64,000 nt of DNA from assembly GCF_030815405.1 (NCBI RefSeq), contig NZ_JAUSWX010000001.1, forward strand, positions 496,001-560,000. Direction: 5' to 3'. Numbering within the stretch: position 1 is the stretch's first letter; every line of letters begins with the position of its first letter. This stretch comes from Agromyces albus (GTDB lineage: Bacteria; Actinomycetota; Actinomycetes; Actinomycetales; Microbacteriaceae). Below, in pieces: positions 44,784 through 52,152 of the stretch. The notes below the pieces were generated by a model. That model saw only the letters and a list, made by a program, of their open reading frames with translations. It ran no database searches and was not told the origin of the DNA. A program made the translations under genes and the position numbers.

Positions 44784-44813
44784 CTGCAGGCATCCATCGA
44801 AAATCCATTGAAA
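44771..44813 (+). promoter_or_regulatory. Degenerate dyad and 11-bp tandem repeat before SRPBCC gene
   Basis: TGCAACCCATTAGCTGCA (44771-44788) resembles the 18-bp dyads at 43511 but only one half is well kept. It is followed by two near-identical 11-bp units, ATCCATCGAAA (44792-44802) and ATCCATTGAAA (44803-44813), just before the ribosome-binding site. Possible control elements for the SRPBCC/ArsR genes. Confidence 0.35.
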
Positions 44814-44824
44814 GGAAGATCATT

Positions 44825-45304
44825 GTGACCATGATCGAAAACCAGGCCTCCGTCATCGACGCCGACACGTTCACCGTTCGGCGCACGATCCGCATCGCCG
44901 CACCCATCGAGAAGGTGTGGACCGCCGTCACCGAACCCGCGCACATCTCCAAGTGGTTCGGGCAGACCGTGCTCAATGGAACGGGCGCCGGGGCACTCGG
45001 CACCATCACGTTCCCCGACTACGGCTCCGTGCCGCTGCGGGTCGAGGCGGTGGATGCCCCGCGCATGGTCTCGTACCGCTGGGGCAACGACGATGCCGCC
45101 GATCAGCGGCCCGACGGGATCGACGAGGAGCACTCGACGGTCTTCACCTTCACGCTCGAGTCGGTGCCCGACGGCACCCAGCTCACCGTCGTGGAGACCG
45201 GGTTCGACCGCACCACCGACCCGGCCGCGAACATGGCGAGCCACGGCGAGGGCTGGGTCTCCGAACTCGACAAGCTCGTCGCCCTGCTGGAGGGCGACGC
45301 GTGA
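44825..45304 (+). CDS. SRPBCC (AHSA1-type) protein
   Basis: A 159-aa START/Bet v1-fold protein: RRTIRIAAPIEKVWTAVTEP, then HISKWFGQ, and a C-terminal EGWVSELDKLVALLEG helix. Such proteins bind hydrophobic ligands. They are very often encoded next to ArsR-type regulators, as here with a 4-nt overlap. GTG 44825 has AGGA 8 nt upstream and is preferred; ATG 44831 is an alternative. Confidence 0.83.
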   Translation: MTMIENQASVIDADTFTVRRTIRIAAPIEKVWTAVTEPAHISKWFGQTVLNGTGAGALGTITFPDYGSVPLRVEAVDAPRMVSYRWGNDDAADQRPDGIDEEHSTVFTFTLESVPDGTQLTVVETGFDRTTDPAANMASHGEGWVSELDKLVALLEGDA

Positions 45305-45618
45305 CCACGGGAACGCTGGTCCCGGTGTTCGCCGCACTCGGTGACGAGACCCGGTGGAGCATCCTGGCTGCACTCGGCGAGGGCGACGCGTCGGCGTCGG
45401 CCCTCGCCGGGCGCCTCCCGGTCACCCGCCAGGCGATCGCGAAGCACCTCGCCGTGCTGCAGGAGGTGGGCCTCGTCGAACCCATCCGGGTCGGGCGCGA
45501 GGTGCAATACCGCGTGATCGGGTCGCACCTGAGCGACACCGCCCGTCGGCTCGAGGCCATCGGGGCCGAATGGGACCGCCGCCTCGCGACGATCAAGGAG
45601 ATCGCCGAGGGGCTCTAG
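45301..45618 (+). CDS. ArsR-type HTH transcriptional regulator
   Basis: A 105-aa winged helix regulator (PVFAALGDETRWSILAALGEG; SALAGRLPVTRQAIAKHLAV; VLQEVGLVEPIRVGREVQYRV). No metal-binding Cys pair is visible, so it is of the ligand- or partner-responsive type paired with SRPBCC proteins. The GTG start overlaps the SRPBCC stop. It is one candidate for the protein that reads the TGCAACC dyads, without direct evidence. Confidence 0.85.
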   Translation: MTTGTLVPVFAALGDETRWSILAALGEGDASASALAGRLPVTRQAIAKHLAVLQEVGLVEPIRVGREVQYRVIGSHLSDTARRLEAIGAEWDRRLATIKEIAEGL

Positions 45619-45704
45619 CGAGCGGATGCCGCGTCGCACCGTCGCGCCGGCCACACGGTGGCGGACTGACGTACCCCAAGAGCGTTGGGAACGCCACGAG
45701 CGGC

Positions 45705-46007
45705 TCACGCGTTCGTGCGCATCCGCCCGCGCAAGAACGGAAGCGCCGGTGCCCGGTACACGAGCGCCGGCGGATCATGCGGTTCGAGGGCGAACTCGGC
45801 ACGGCCGAAGCGCCATAACCGGTTGAACAGGAACACCCCGACGACCACCGTCTCGTCTGCCGGCACTTGCCAGGTGCCGATTCCCCACTGGGCCGGCTGA
45901 CCTCGCCCGGCGATCACGAGCGTCGGCTTGATTCGGGCATGGAGCGCAAACCATGGCTTGCGCAGCGTCAGTTGGATGCGGCGGGCCGCCTCGTCGTCAG
46001 AGTGCAT
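45705..46007 (-). CDS. Hypothetical protein
   Basis: A 100-aa protein I do not recognise. Mid-sequence QWGIGTWQVPADETVVVGVFLFNRLWRFG looks like real protein with hydrophobic beta or membrane character, and base use at third positions fits coding. No strong Shine-Dalgarno precedes the ATG at 46007. It sits between the ArsR gene and the Lrp gene. Confidence 0.5.
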   Translation of the reverse strand: MHSDDEAARRIQLTLRKPWFALHARIKPTLVIAGRGQPAQWGIGTWQVPADETVVVGVFLFNRLWRFGRAEFALEPHDPPALVYRAPALPFLRGRMRTNA

Positions 46008-46145
46008 CGGGAGTTCGACGGCTCGAGCACGAACTCGCCCTGATCAGGGTCGGTTGTCCGCTCAAGCCGCACTGCCTTTCGTGGTTCGCTCCGGCTAAGG
46101 GTAGTCGTTGCCCCGGGCACGTGACACCGCGGGCGGCATCCGGCC

Positions 46146-46598
46146 TCAGATCGGCAGCGGGCGGTCGTCGACGATCGCCTTCATGACCAGGGTCGACTCG
46201 ACGCGGCGAACGCCGGGCAGCGCAGAGAGGCGTTCGTCCCACAGCCGTTGATACGCAGGAAGGTCGGGCACAGCGACCCGCAGCAGGTAGTCGGGGTCGC
46301 CGAAGAGTCGCAGCGCCTGGATCACCTCGGGGATCTCGGCCACCGCGGCGTCGAAGGCGGGGATGGTCGCGCGGTTCGCCTGCTCCATCGTGACGAACAC
46401 CAGGGCTCCGAAACCGAGCCCGACCACCTCGGGGTCGATGACGGCCCGGTACCCGGTGATGGCTCCGGATGTCTCGAGCGCATGGAGCCGACGGTGGGTC
46501 GGCGACATGCTCAGCTGCACGCGCGCGGCGAGCTCGGTGAGGCTGAGCCGGCCGTCTTGCTGCAGCTCGGCAAGGATTTTCCGGTCAGTGGCGTCCAT
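46146..46598 (-). CDS. Lrp/AsnC family regulator
   Basis: A 150-aa regulator: N-terminal HTH (RKILAELQQDGRLSLTELAA, then SPTHRRLHALE) and a C-terminal RAM ligand domain (ALRLFGDPDYLLRVAVPD). It is divergent from a LysE-type exporter, the classical arrangement for amino acid efflux control. ATG 46598 begins at the conserved MDATDRKIL; ATG 46610 is an alternative. Confidence 0.87.
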   Translation of the reverse strand: MDATDRKILAELQQDGRLSLTELAARVQLSMSPTHRRLHALETSGAITGYRAVIDPEVVGLGFGALVFVTMEQANRATIPAFDAAVAEIPEVIQALRLFGDPDYLLRVAVPDLPAYQRLWDERLSALPGVRRVESTLVMKAIVDDRPLPI

Positions 46599-46707
46599 GG
46601 GGTGAATCATTCCACGAGAGAGGCCTCTGGTGGGGAAACTTGGAAGCCTATTCTGCCCGTTCTTGCCTATGTTCGTCGTATCGAACGAAGGCTGAAGGTG
46701 GTGCAGG

Positions 46708-47355
46708 ATGAACACGGAGTTGCTGCTCGCGTGCTGGGGCATGATGACGCTCATGGTGTTGGTTCCCGGCCCTGATTGGGCCTACATCATCGACGCGGGC
46801 ACTCGGGATCGCACCATCGCGCCGGCGCTCGCGGGGATCCTCGTCGGATATCTCGTGGCGGTGACGGCGGTTGCGGTCGGCGTCGGTGCCGCGGTGGCGG
46901 CCCTGCCGTGGGTGCTCGTCGTGTTGACGTTCGCTGCGGCGGCATACCTGTCGTACCTCGGCATCCGAGTGCTCAGGCAACCGCCGGCTCTCGTCGCAGG
47001 CGATGCGGCATCCGGGTCCGACGTGGCAGCCGCCCCTCGGCCGTGGCTGCGACTCGCACAAGGCGCCGGCGTCAGCGGACTGAACCCGAAAGGGCTTCTG
47101 GTGCTGGTCGTGCTGCTGCCGCAGTTCACGGATGCCGCCGGCTCCTGGCCGCTTCCGTTGCAGCTCGCCGTGCTTGGCCTCATCTTCGTCGGGAGTTGCG
47201 CGCTCGTCTATTCCGTCGTGGGCATGAGTGCGCGGGCAGTGCTCAGATTCCGGCCGTCGGCCATGCGCATCATCTCGCGCGTCTCGGGTGGCGCGATGAT
47301 CGTGCTTGCGGTCGCCCTCGTCGGCGAACAGGTCTCGCACTTCGCCAGTGCGTGA
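46708..47355 (+). CDS. LysE/RhtB family exporter
   Basis: A 215-aa membrane protein with about six hydrophobic segments and the family motif VPGPDWAYIIDAGTRDR near the N-terminus, plus GLNPKGLLVLVVLLPQF. It exports amino acids or derivatives. The divergent Lrp gene suggests amino-acid-responsive control. Confidence 0.87.
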   Translation: MNTELLLACWGMMTLMVLVPGPDWAYIIDAGTRDRTIAPALAGILVGYLVAVTAVAVGVGAAVAALPWVLVVLTFAAAAYLSYLGIRVLRQPPALVAGDAASGSDVAAAPRPWLRLAQGAGVSGLNPKGLLVLVVLLPQFTDAAGSWPLPLQLAVLGLIFVGSCALVYSVVGMSARAVLRFRPSAMRIISRVSGGAMIVLAVALVGEQVSHFASA

Positions 47356-47448
47356 CGAGGTCTCCCACGCGCTCGCCGTGCGCAAGCCCTTGTACGACGG
47401 CGCGGGTTGTTCGAGGATCGTGACGCCGAACCGAAAGGACTGCGACTC

Positions 47449-47928
47449 ATGAAGATCACCGACAACGGACCCGAGCCGAATGTGTTCGACATCGAGACCG
47501 CGACGAGGGAGAACGCCAACTATCGCACGGTCGCGTGGAGCGGCAAGTACCTGCAGGTGACGCTCATGTCGATCCCGGTGGGGGAGTCGATCGGTCTCGA
47601 GGTGCATCCCGAGACCGACCAGTTCCTGCGCCTCGACGCCGGACGAGGGCGAGCGAAGATGGGCCCGTCGAAAGACGAGTTGACCTTCCAGCAGGATGTC
47701 GCCGACGGCTGGAGCATCCAGGTGCCGGCCGGTACGTGGCACGACGTCGAGAACACCGGCGATGAGCCGATGCGGCTCTACGCCGTGTACGCGCCGGTGC
47801 ACCACGCGCCCGGCCTGGTGCAGCAGACGGCGGATGAGGCGAAGCGAGACGAGGAGTCGGGCGCCGACGAGCCGCCGCCGTGGAGCGTCGAGCCCGAGGG
47901 CGGCCAGCCCGAAGACGAGCACGCCTGA
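47449..47928 (+). CDS. Cupin domain protein
   Basis: A 159-aa single-domain cupin. Metal-type residues appear in LEVHPETDQFLRLDAGRG and VPAGTWHDVENTG. The C-terminal ~35 residues are acidic and Pro-rich. ATG 47449 follows AAAGGA. Such proteins are commonly small mannose-6-phosphate-isomerase-like cupins of unknown role. Confidence 0.85.
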   Translation: MKITDNGPEPNVFDIETATRENANYRTVAWSGKYLQVTLMSIPVGESIGLEVHPETDQFLRLDAGRGRAKMGPSKDELTFQQDVADGWSIQVPAGTWHDVENTGDEPMRLYAVYAPVHHAPGLVQQTADEAKRDEESGADEPPPWSVEPEGGQPEDEHA

Positions 47929-47991
47929 TCAGGTCGCTCAGTCAGCCTCGCCGTCGCGCTCGAGCTGAGCGTCGAACCAGGACCTATCGAA

Positions 47992-48477
47992 CTACACAGC
48001 CACCTCGGTGGCGAGTACCGCGGCGAGCCCGTTCAACTGAAGTCGAGCGCTGCCTTCGAGGTGGGCGACGTCATGGGCGCTGTTGTCGGTGAGCTCGAGG
48101 AAGGTGTATTGCTCCGTCCACTCGAGCCGGGTGCCGTCCCGATCGGGCGCGAGGATGATCGTCCGTAGCGCGGCCCAACGCACCACGCCGTCGAGCCGGA
48201 GGGCGTAGCTCAGCACGATCCGCTCGTCGGGCACGATGTCCCAGAAGGTCGAGGCGTACTCGATGTGCTCTTCGGCTTCAATTGGTGCGAACACAGCGGT
48301 CGCGACCTCGCTCCCGCCGTTGCGGAAATCCAGGTGGTACGTCTGACGGGCTGGGTCGCCTGGCTGACGGAACCACTTGCGGCGTATCTCTGGTTCCGCG
48401 AACGCGGCAAAGACCTGCGACGGGGGGACGTCGAGCCGAACGGAGTGGGTGAAGGAACCTCGAAGTGGCGCAGACAC
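47992..48477 (-). CDS. SRPBCC (AHSA1-type) protein
   Basis: A 161-aa START-fold protein: FTHSVRLDVPPSQVFAAFAE, RRKWFRQPGD and RLEWTEQYTFLELTDN. It converges with the cupin gene and has no adjacent regulator. It is only distantly similar to the SRPBCC protein at 44825. Confidence 0.83.
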   Translation of the reverse strand: MSAPLRGSFTHSVRLDVPPSQVFAAFAEPEIRRKWFRQPGDPARQTYHLDFRNGGSEVATAVFAPIEAEEHIEYASTFWDIVPDERIVLSYALRLDGVVRWAALRTIILAPDRDGTRLEWTEQYTFLELTDNSAHDVAHLEGSARLQLNGLAAVLATEVAV

Positions 48478-48578
48478 GGCGTCAGCCTACCGTCCACCGT
48501 GCGCGGCGAGCCCGTGTGCGATGCGCGGTCCACCCCGATCGGGGTGAGAATGGAAGGCGACGCGCGAAGGGGCACAGC

Positions 48579-49061
48579 ATGAGTGAGCTGACGACAGATT
48601 CGACGAAGGATACACCGGGGCCGACGCCGGCACCGGGTACCTCGCGCTCACCGCATGGTCCCGGCCACCACGTCCTCGGTTGCCCCGAGTGCTTCGAGGA
48701 GCTGCAGCGCAACCGCGACTGGTGGAAGGCGCGCCCCGAGGGCTCGCGTCTCGTAGGGCTCGTCGTCGCGCGTGACGACATGCCGTCGGTCGTCGAGCAG
48801 CGGAACGACCTGGCGGCCTTCGGCGTCGCGATCCTCGACTTCAAGCACCCCGCGGCAGAGGCGCCCGAGACCTGGGAGCAGCGGCTCGGCCGGTTGTTCG
48901 ACACGCTGCGAGCCGGCGACGTGCTCGTGGTGGCGAACGAGCGCGCACTCGGCCGCGATCGCGACGAGGTCACGCGCACGATCCGAACCCTGCGGCGGCA
49001 CAACCTCGTCGTGAAGGTCCTGAACCACGGTGCGCCGCACCTGGAGGATGCAAGCGGCTGA
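48579..49061 (+). CDS. Resolvase-fold protein lacking the catalytic serine
   Basis: A 160-aa protein. Residues ~58-155 fit the serine recombinase N-terminal domain: LVGLVVARDD aligns with the Y-x-R-V-S strand, and GDVLVVANERALGRDRDEVT aligns with the conserved D-x-LGR-S segment. The nucleophilic Ser position is Asp and no DNA-binding domain follows. The N-terminus is disordered and includes CPECFEEL, a possible half of a metal site. AAGGGG precedes the ATG. It is therefore unlikely to recombine DNA; its role is unknown. Confidence 0.65.
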   Translation: MSELTTDSTKDTPGPTPAPGTSRSPHGPGHHVLGCPECFEELQRNRDWWKARPEGSRLVGLVVARDDMPSVVEQRNDLAAFGVAILDFKHPAAEAPETWEQRLGRLFDTLRAGDVLVVANERALGRDRDEVTRTIRTLRRHNLVVKVLNHGAPHLEDASG

Positions 49062-49091
49062 GTCCGGCACGAACCCATGAGCGGAGCACGG

Positions 49092-49961
49092 ATGTCGCGA
49101 GCCGAGGTCCGATCGTTGCGCGTTGCACGTCCCGACGGTGCTGTGATCGCTGCCGAGGTGATCGGGTCGGCGGAGCATCCGTTCGTCCTGCTCGTCGCCG
49201 GAGGCGAGTCCTCGATGGACTGGTGGCGGCCCGAGTTCTGCGACCTGATCGCGGATCGCAGGCTGTGCGTGGTGCGCTACGACCAGCGCGGCATGGGCGA
49301 GACGACGCTCGGGCCGCCCGGCACGCGGCTCGACGGGCTGTCGGTCGCCGTCGACGACGCGATCGCGGTGCTCGACGCCGCCGGTGCGAGCGACGCGAAC
49401 TGGGTGGGCTTCTCGGCGGGAGGATGGGTCGCCCAGCTCGCGGCGCTCGACCACCCCGAGCGGGTTCGCGCGCTCACCCTGGTGTCGACCAGCCCGACGA
49501 TGTTCGAGGCAGATCCCGACCTGCCTGGTGCGGTCGCGCTCATTCAGCAGGCATGGGCGAACCCGCTGCCCGAGCCCGACTGGAGCGACCCGAACGCCGT
49601 GATCGAATACCTCGTCGACACCGACCGCGACTACGCGGGCTACGAGTTCGATGAGGTGCACGATCGCGCGATCTGGACCGACACGGTTCGCCGGTCGCCC
49701 GGCATGCACCGCGACGAGGGCGGTCCGGAGGTCATGGAGGATGCCCCGCGCTGGCGCGAGCGCCTCGGCGAGCTCCGGGTGCCGACGACGGTGGTGCACG
49801 GCACGGCCGACCCGGTCTTCCCGATCGGGAACGGGGAGGCGCTCGCGGGCGACATCCCCGAGGCTCGGTTCGTGGCGTTACCCGGCGGGGGGCACGAGCT
49901 GCCCCCGGCGGCGTGGGGTGCGGTCGTGGAGGCGGTGGCGGCCACGCGTTCGTCGGCATGA
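49092..49961 (+). CDS. Alpha/beta hydrolase
   Basis: A 289-aa hydrolase of the AB_hydrolase_1 type: VRYDQRGMGETT, the nucleophile elbow GFSAGG, the acid in VVHGTADPVFPI and the catalytic His in PGGGHELP. ATG 49092 has GGAG 5 nt upstream; ATG 49077 lacks one. It resembles carboxylesterase/aclacinomycin esterase-like proteins. Its neighbours give no pathway. Confidence 0.85.
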   Translation: MSRAEVRSLRVARPDGAVIAAEVIGSAEHPFVLLVAGGESSMDWWRPEFCDLIADRRLCVVRYDQRGMGETTLGPPGTRLDGLSVAVDDAIAVLDAAGASDANWVGFSAGGWVAQLAALDHPERVRALTLVSTSPTMFEADPDLPGAVALIQQAWANPLPEPDWSDPNAVIEYLVDTDRDYAGYEFDEVHDRAIWTDTVRRSPGMHRDEGGPEVMEDAPRWRERLGELRVPTTVVHGTADPVFPIGNGEALAGDIPEARFVALPGGGHELPPAAWGAVVEAVAATRSSA

Positions 49962-50015
49962 CGGCGCAGAGCGCTGCCCGTGACATCCGGCGTTCAAGGG
50001 GGCATGCTGGGCCGC

Positions 50016-50555
50016 ATGGGCAAGGTGACGATCTCATTCGAAATGACGCTCGACGGGGTGTTCGACCAGATGGAGCACTGGTTCGACGTCGACGATCCGC
50101 AGCTGGTGCGCCACTCCGACGAGCTGGTCTTCGGGGCCGACGCGGTGCTGCTCGGCCGGAAGAGCTACGAGTTCTTCCGCGAGTACTGGCCCGCGCAGAC
50201 CGATGACCGTGGTTTCGCCGCGCACTACAACGCACTCCCGAAGTACGTCGCGTCGACGACGCTGTCTGGCCCGCTCGACTGGAATGCGACCCTCATCGAG
50301 GGCGACGTCGCCGAGGCGGTGAGACGCCTGCGCGACCAGTACGACTCGATCATCTCGCACGGCTACGGCGGCCTGGCCGCCACGCTCGTCGACGCCGGGC
50401 TGGTCGACGAGATCCACGCCGGCATCCATCCGTTCCTGGTGGGCAACGCCGAGGACCGGCTGCGCACGCCGCTCCCGGTCGGCCTGCGACTGCTCGCCGT
50501 GCAGACCTACGAGTCGGGCACCATCGCCGCCAGGTACGCGCCGACGTCATCCTGA
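50016..50555 (+). CDS. Dihydrofolate reductase family protein (RibD-type)
   Basis: A 179-aa RibD C-terminal-like reductase (ISFEMTLDGVFDQMEHWF; LLGRKSYEFFREYWP; ISHGYGGLAATLVDAGLVDE). These proteins bind NADPH but rarely have a known substrate. Three in-frame ATGs (49980, 50004, 50016) precede the domain; 50016 is chosen because the fold starts there, with moderate confidence. Confidence 0.78.
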   Translation: MGKVTISFEMTLDGVFDQMEHWFDVDDPQLVRHSDELVFGADAVLLGRKSYEFFREYWPAQTDDRGFAAHYNALPKYVASTTLSGPLDWNATLIEGDVAEAVRRLRDQYDSIISHGYGGLAATLVDAGLVDEIHAGIHPFLVGNAEDRLRTPLPVGLRLLAVQTYESGTIAARYAPTSS

Positions 50556-50588
50556 CGCTGGCAGTAGCCCCTTGGGTAGCCCTGAAGG

Positions 50589-50601
50589 TATACTCGGTGG
50601 T
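50589..50601 (+). promoter_or_regulatory. -10 element of the antitoxin gene
   Basis: TATACT (50589-50594) ends 7 nt before ATG 50602; no Shine-Dalgarno with proper spacing. A leaderless transcript is likely. No good -35 is visible. Confidence 0.5.
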
Positions 50602-50865
50602 ATGTCTGGTTCGACGACCATCAAGGTGCCGCGCGCGCTGCGTGATCGGCTGGCCCGCCGCGCGGAACGCGAGCATGTGCCGCTCGCGCAAGTGATCGAG
50701 CGCGCGCTCGACGAGAACGAGGACCGGGAGTTCTGGGCGCGAGTGCACCGCGAGAACGCGCAGCTCTCGACGTCTGAACGTCAGGTATACGTGGGCGGCA
50801 GCACGCTTGGTGACGATCTCGACGATGCGGGCGACGATGCGCTGAGCGAGCGCGGCGAGTGGTGA
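50602..50865 (+). CDS. RHH-type antitoxin
   Basis: An 87-aa protein with a ribbon-helix-helix N-terminus (STTIKVPRALRDRLARRAER) and an acidic C-terminal tail, as expected for an antitoxin that binds DNA and its toxin. It overlaps the MazF-like gene by 4 nt. It probably represses its own operon. Confidence 0.82.
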   Translation: MSGSTTIKVPRALRDRLARRAEREHVPLAQVIERALDENEDREFWARVHRENAQLSTSERQVYVGGSTLGDDLDDAGDDALSERGEW

Positions 50866-51194
50866 ATCGGGGCGAGATCTTCCTCGCTGATCTCGGCGAC
50901 CCGATCGGCCACGAGCAGGCGCTGAGCCGCCCTGTCGTCGTTGTCAGCGCGCAACCCTGGCTCGACTCCGAACCTCCGGTACTGACCGTGCTGCCGATCA
51001 CGCGCACCTTTCGGGGCCGATCGACCCACGTCGAGATCGAGCCTGGCTCATCGGGGCTTCGAGCGACGAGCTACATCAAGTGCGAAGACATCCGAGCGAT
51101 CTCGCCGCGGCGACTGGGCCGGCGTTTCGGCGCCGCAGACGCAATGGTGCTCATTCAAGTGGAGTTGATCCTGCGTCGCCTGCTCGCGTTGTAG
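50862..51194 (+). CDS. mazF: MazF-like (PemK) endoribonuclease toxin
   Basis: A 110-aa type II toxin of the PemK/MazF family, a sequence-specific mRNA interferase. Features: NRGEIFLADLGDPIGHEQAL, SRPVVVVSAQ (the catalytic Arg region) and LPITRTFRGR. The GTG start at 50862 overlaps the antitoxin stop (GTGA). Order antitoxin-toxin and coupling are typical. Confidence 0.88.
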   Translation: MNRGEIFLADLGDPIGHEQALSRPVVVVSAQPWLDSEPPVLTVLPITRTFRGRSTHVEIEPGSSGLRATSYIKCEDIRAISPRRLGRRFGAADAMVLIQVELILRRLLAL

Positions 51195-51239
51195 GTGCGG
51201 GCCGTAGATACCACAGGCGACCAGGTGAGATGGCGTGAA

Positions 51240-51827
51240 TCAGGCCGGGTCGATCCGCAGCACCGTCGCAGACTCGCCGACGGTGAGGTCGTCGATGACG
51301 CGGATGCTGCGCGCGAGCGCGTCGACGGCCCCGATGACGGTGCCGAACCGCTCGCGATCGCTGCACACGGCCGTCACACTCACGAAGTGCGAGCCGAGAT
51401 CCCAGGTGTACGTGGCGAACGGCGGGCGACCGCCCGGCGGAAGCGGCATGGCGAGCTTCTCACCGACGCCGAGGTAAGTGCCGCGGAACTCCTCGCTGTC
51501 GTTGTACTCGATCGGCATCGATGCTCGGGCGATCCGCAATTCCGGTGTCGCGGCCTGCACCTGGGCCATCACCGTGAGCAGATCAGGCTCCGCCTTCCAG
51601 ACCCAGACGAGTACCCGGCCCGCCGCTTTGCGCATCAGGAGCGGAACAGCCTGACTCAACGCCCAAGCGGCGAAACCGCGCCCGCTCGACGGCGCCGCGT
51701 CGGGGCCCTTCGCCTGCGACAGCAGCATTCCGATCGCCGCCTTGCGGTGGCGGCGACCGCGGAATCCGAGGGAATCCGTAACGGGCACCCACTTGGATCG
51801 ATCGGGCTCTGCGTGAAGTCGGGGCAC
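51240..51827 (-). CDS. Hypothetical protein
   Basis: A 195-aa protein I do not recognise. It has no signal peptide; one weakly hydrophobic stretch (AAWALSQAVPLLMRKAAGRV) and a mixed alpha/beta C-terminus with GTYLGVGEKLAMPLPP. The GTG start at 51827 is preceded by TAGGGT with a 6-nt gap, suggesting leaderless expression, which supports it as a real gene. Confidence 0.6.
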   Translation of the reverse strand: MPRLHAEPDRSKWVPVTDSLGFRGRRHRKAAIGMLLSQAKGPDAAPSSGRGFAAWALSQAVPLLMRKAAGRVLVWVWKAEPDLLTVMAQVQAATPELRIARASMPIEYNDSEEFRGTYLGVGEKLAMPLPPGGRPPFATYTWDLGSHFVSVTAVCSDRERFGTVIGAVDALARSIRVIDDLTVGESATVLRIDPA

Positions 51828-51886
51828 GGTTCCACCCTACGAGTCGGCGCCACCTCCTCCGCAGCGGACCTCGAGGAGGCTTGTGG

Positions 51887-52069
51887 CTACTCGTCGGGGA
51901 TCTCGGTGATCGCGACCTGCTCCCAATTGCCCGGGCCGACACGGAGGCCGTTGCCGATCTCGATCCAGCCGCCTGGGCTGGCGGTAGCGACGGCGTTCCG
52001 AATGTAGGCGAGGTCGGCTTCGGTGACCTCGACGACGACGCCGTCGAGTTCGAGGTTGTAGTTGACCAT
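51887..52069 (-). CDS. Small hypothetical protein
   Basis: A 60-aa protein (NYNLELDGVVVEVTEADLAY ... WIEIGNGLRVGPGNWEQVAI), likely a small beta-rich fold. TACCGT lies 6 nt before the ATG at 52069, fitting leaderless expression. The sequence pattern has regular strand-like periodicity and looks coding. I do not recognise it. Confidence 0.5.
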   Translation of the reverse strand: MVNYNLELDGVVVEVTEADLAYIRNAVATASPGGWIEIGNGLRVGPGNWEQVAITEIPDE

Positions 52070-52152
52070 TCCTCGACGGTATCCCCGTCTCGGGACGTTC
52101 AGGGTGCACTATGACCAGACTGGTACTGCGAAACCCTCGCTGCGGTCGGCGC

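Noticed and set aside
48579..49061. Active site-specific recombinase or mobile-element resolvase
   Set aside because: The catalytic serine and the DNA-binding domain are missing and no terminal repeats, integrase or transposase lie nearby.
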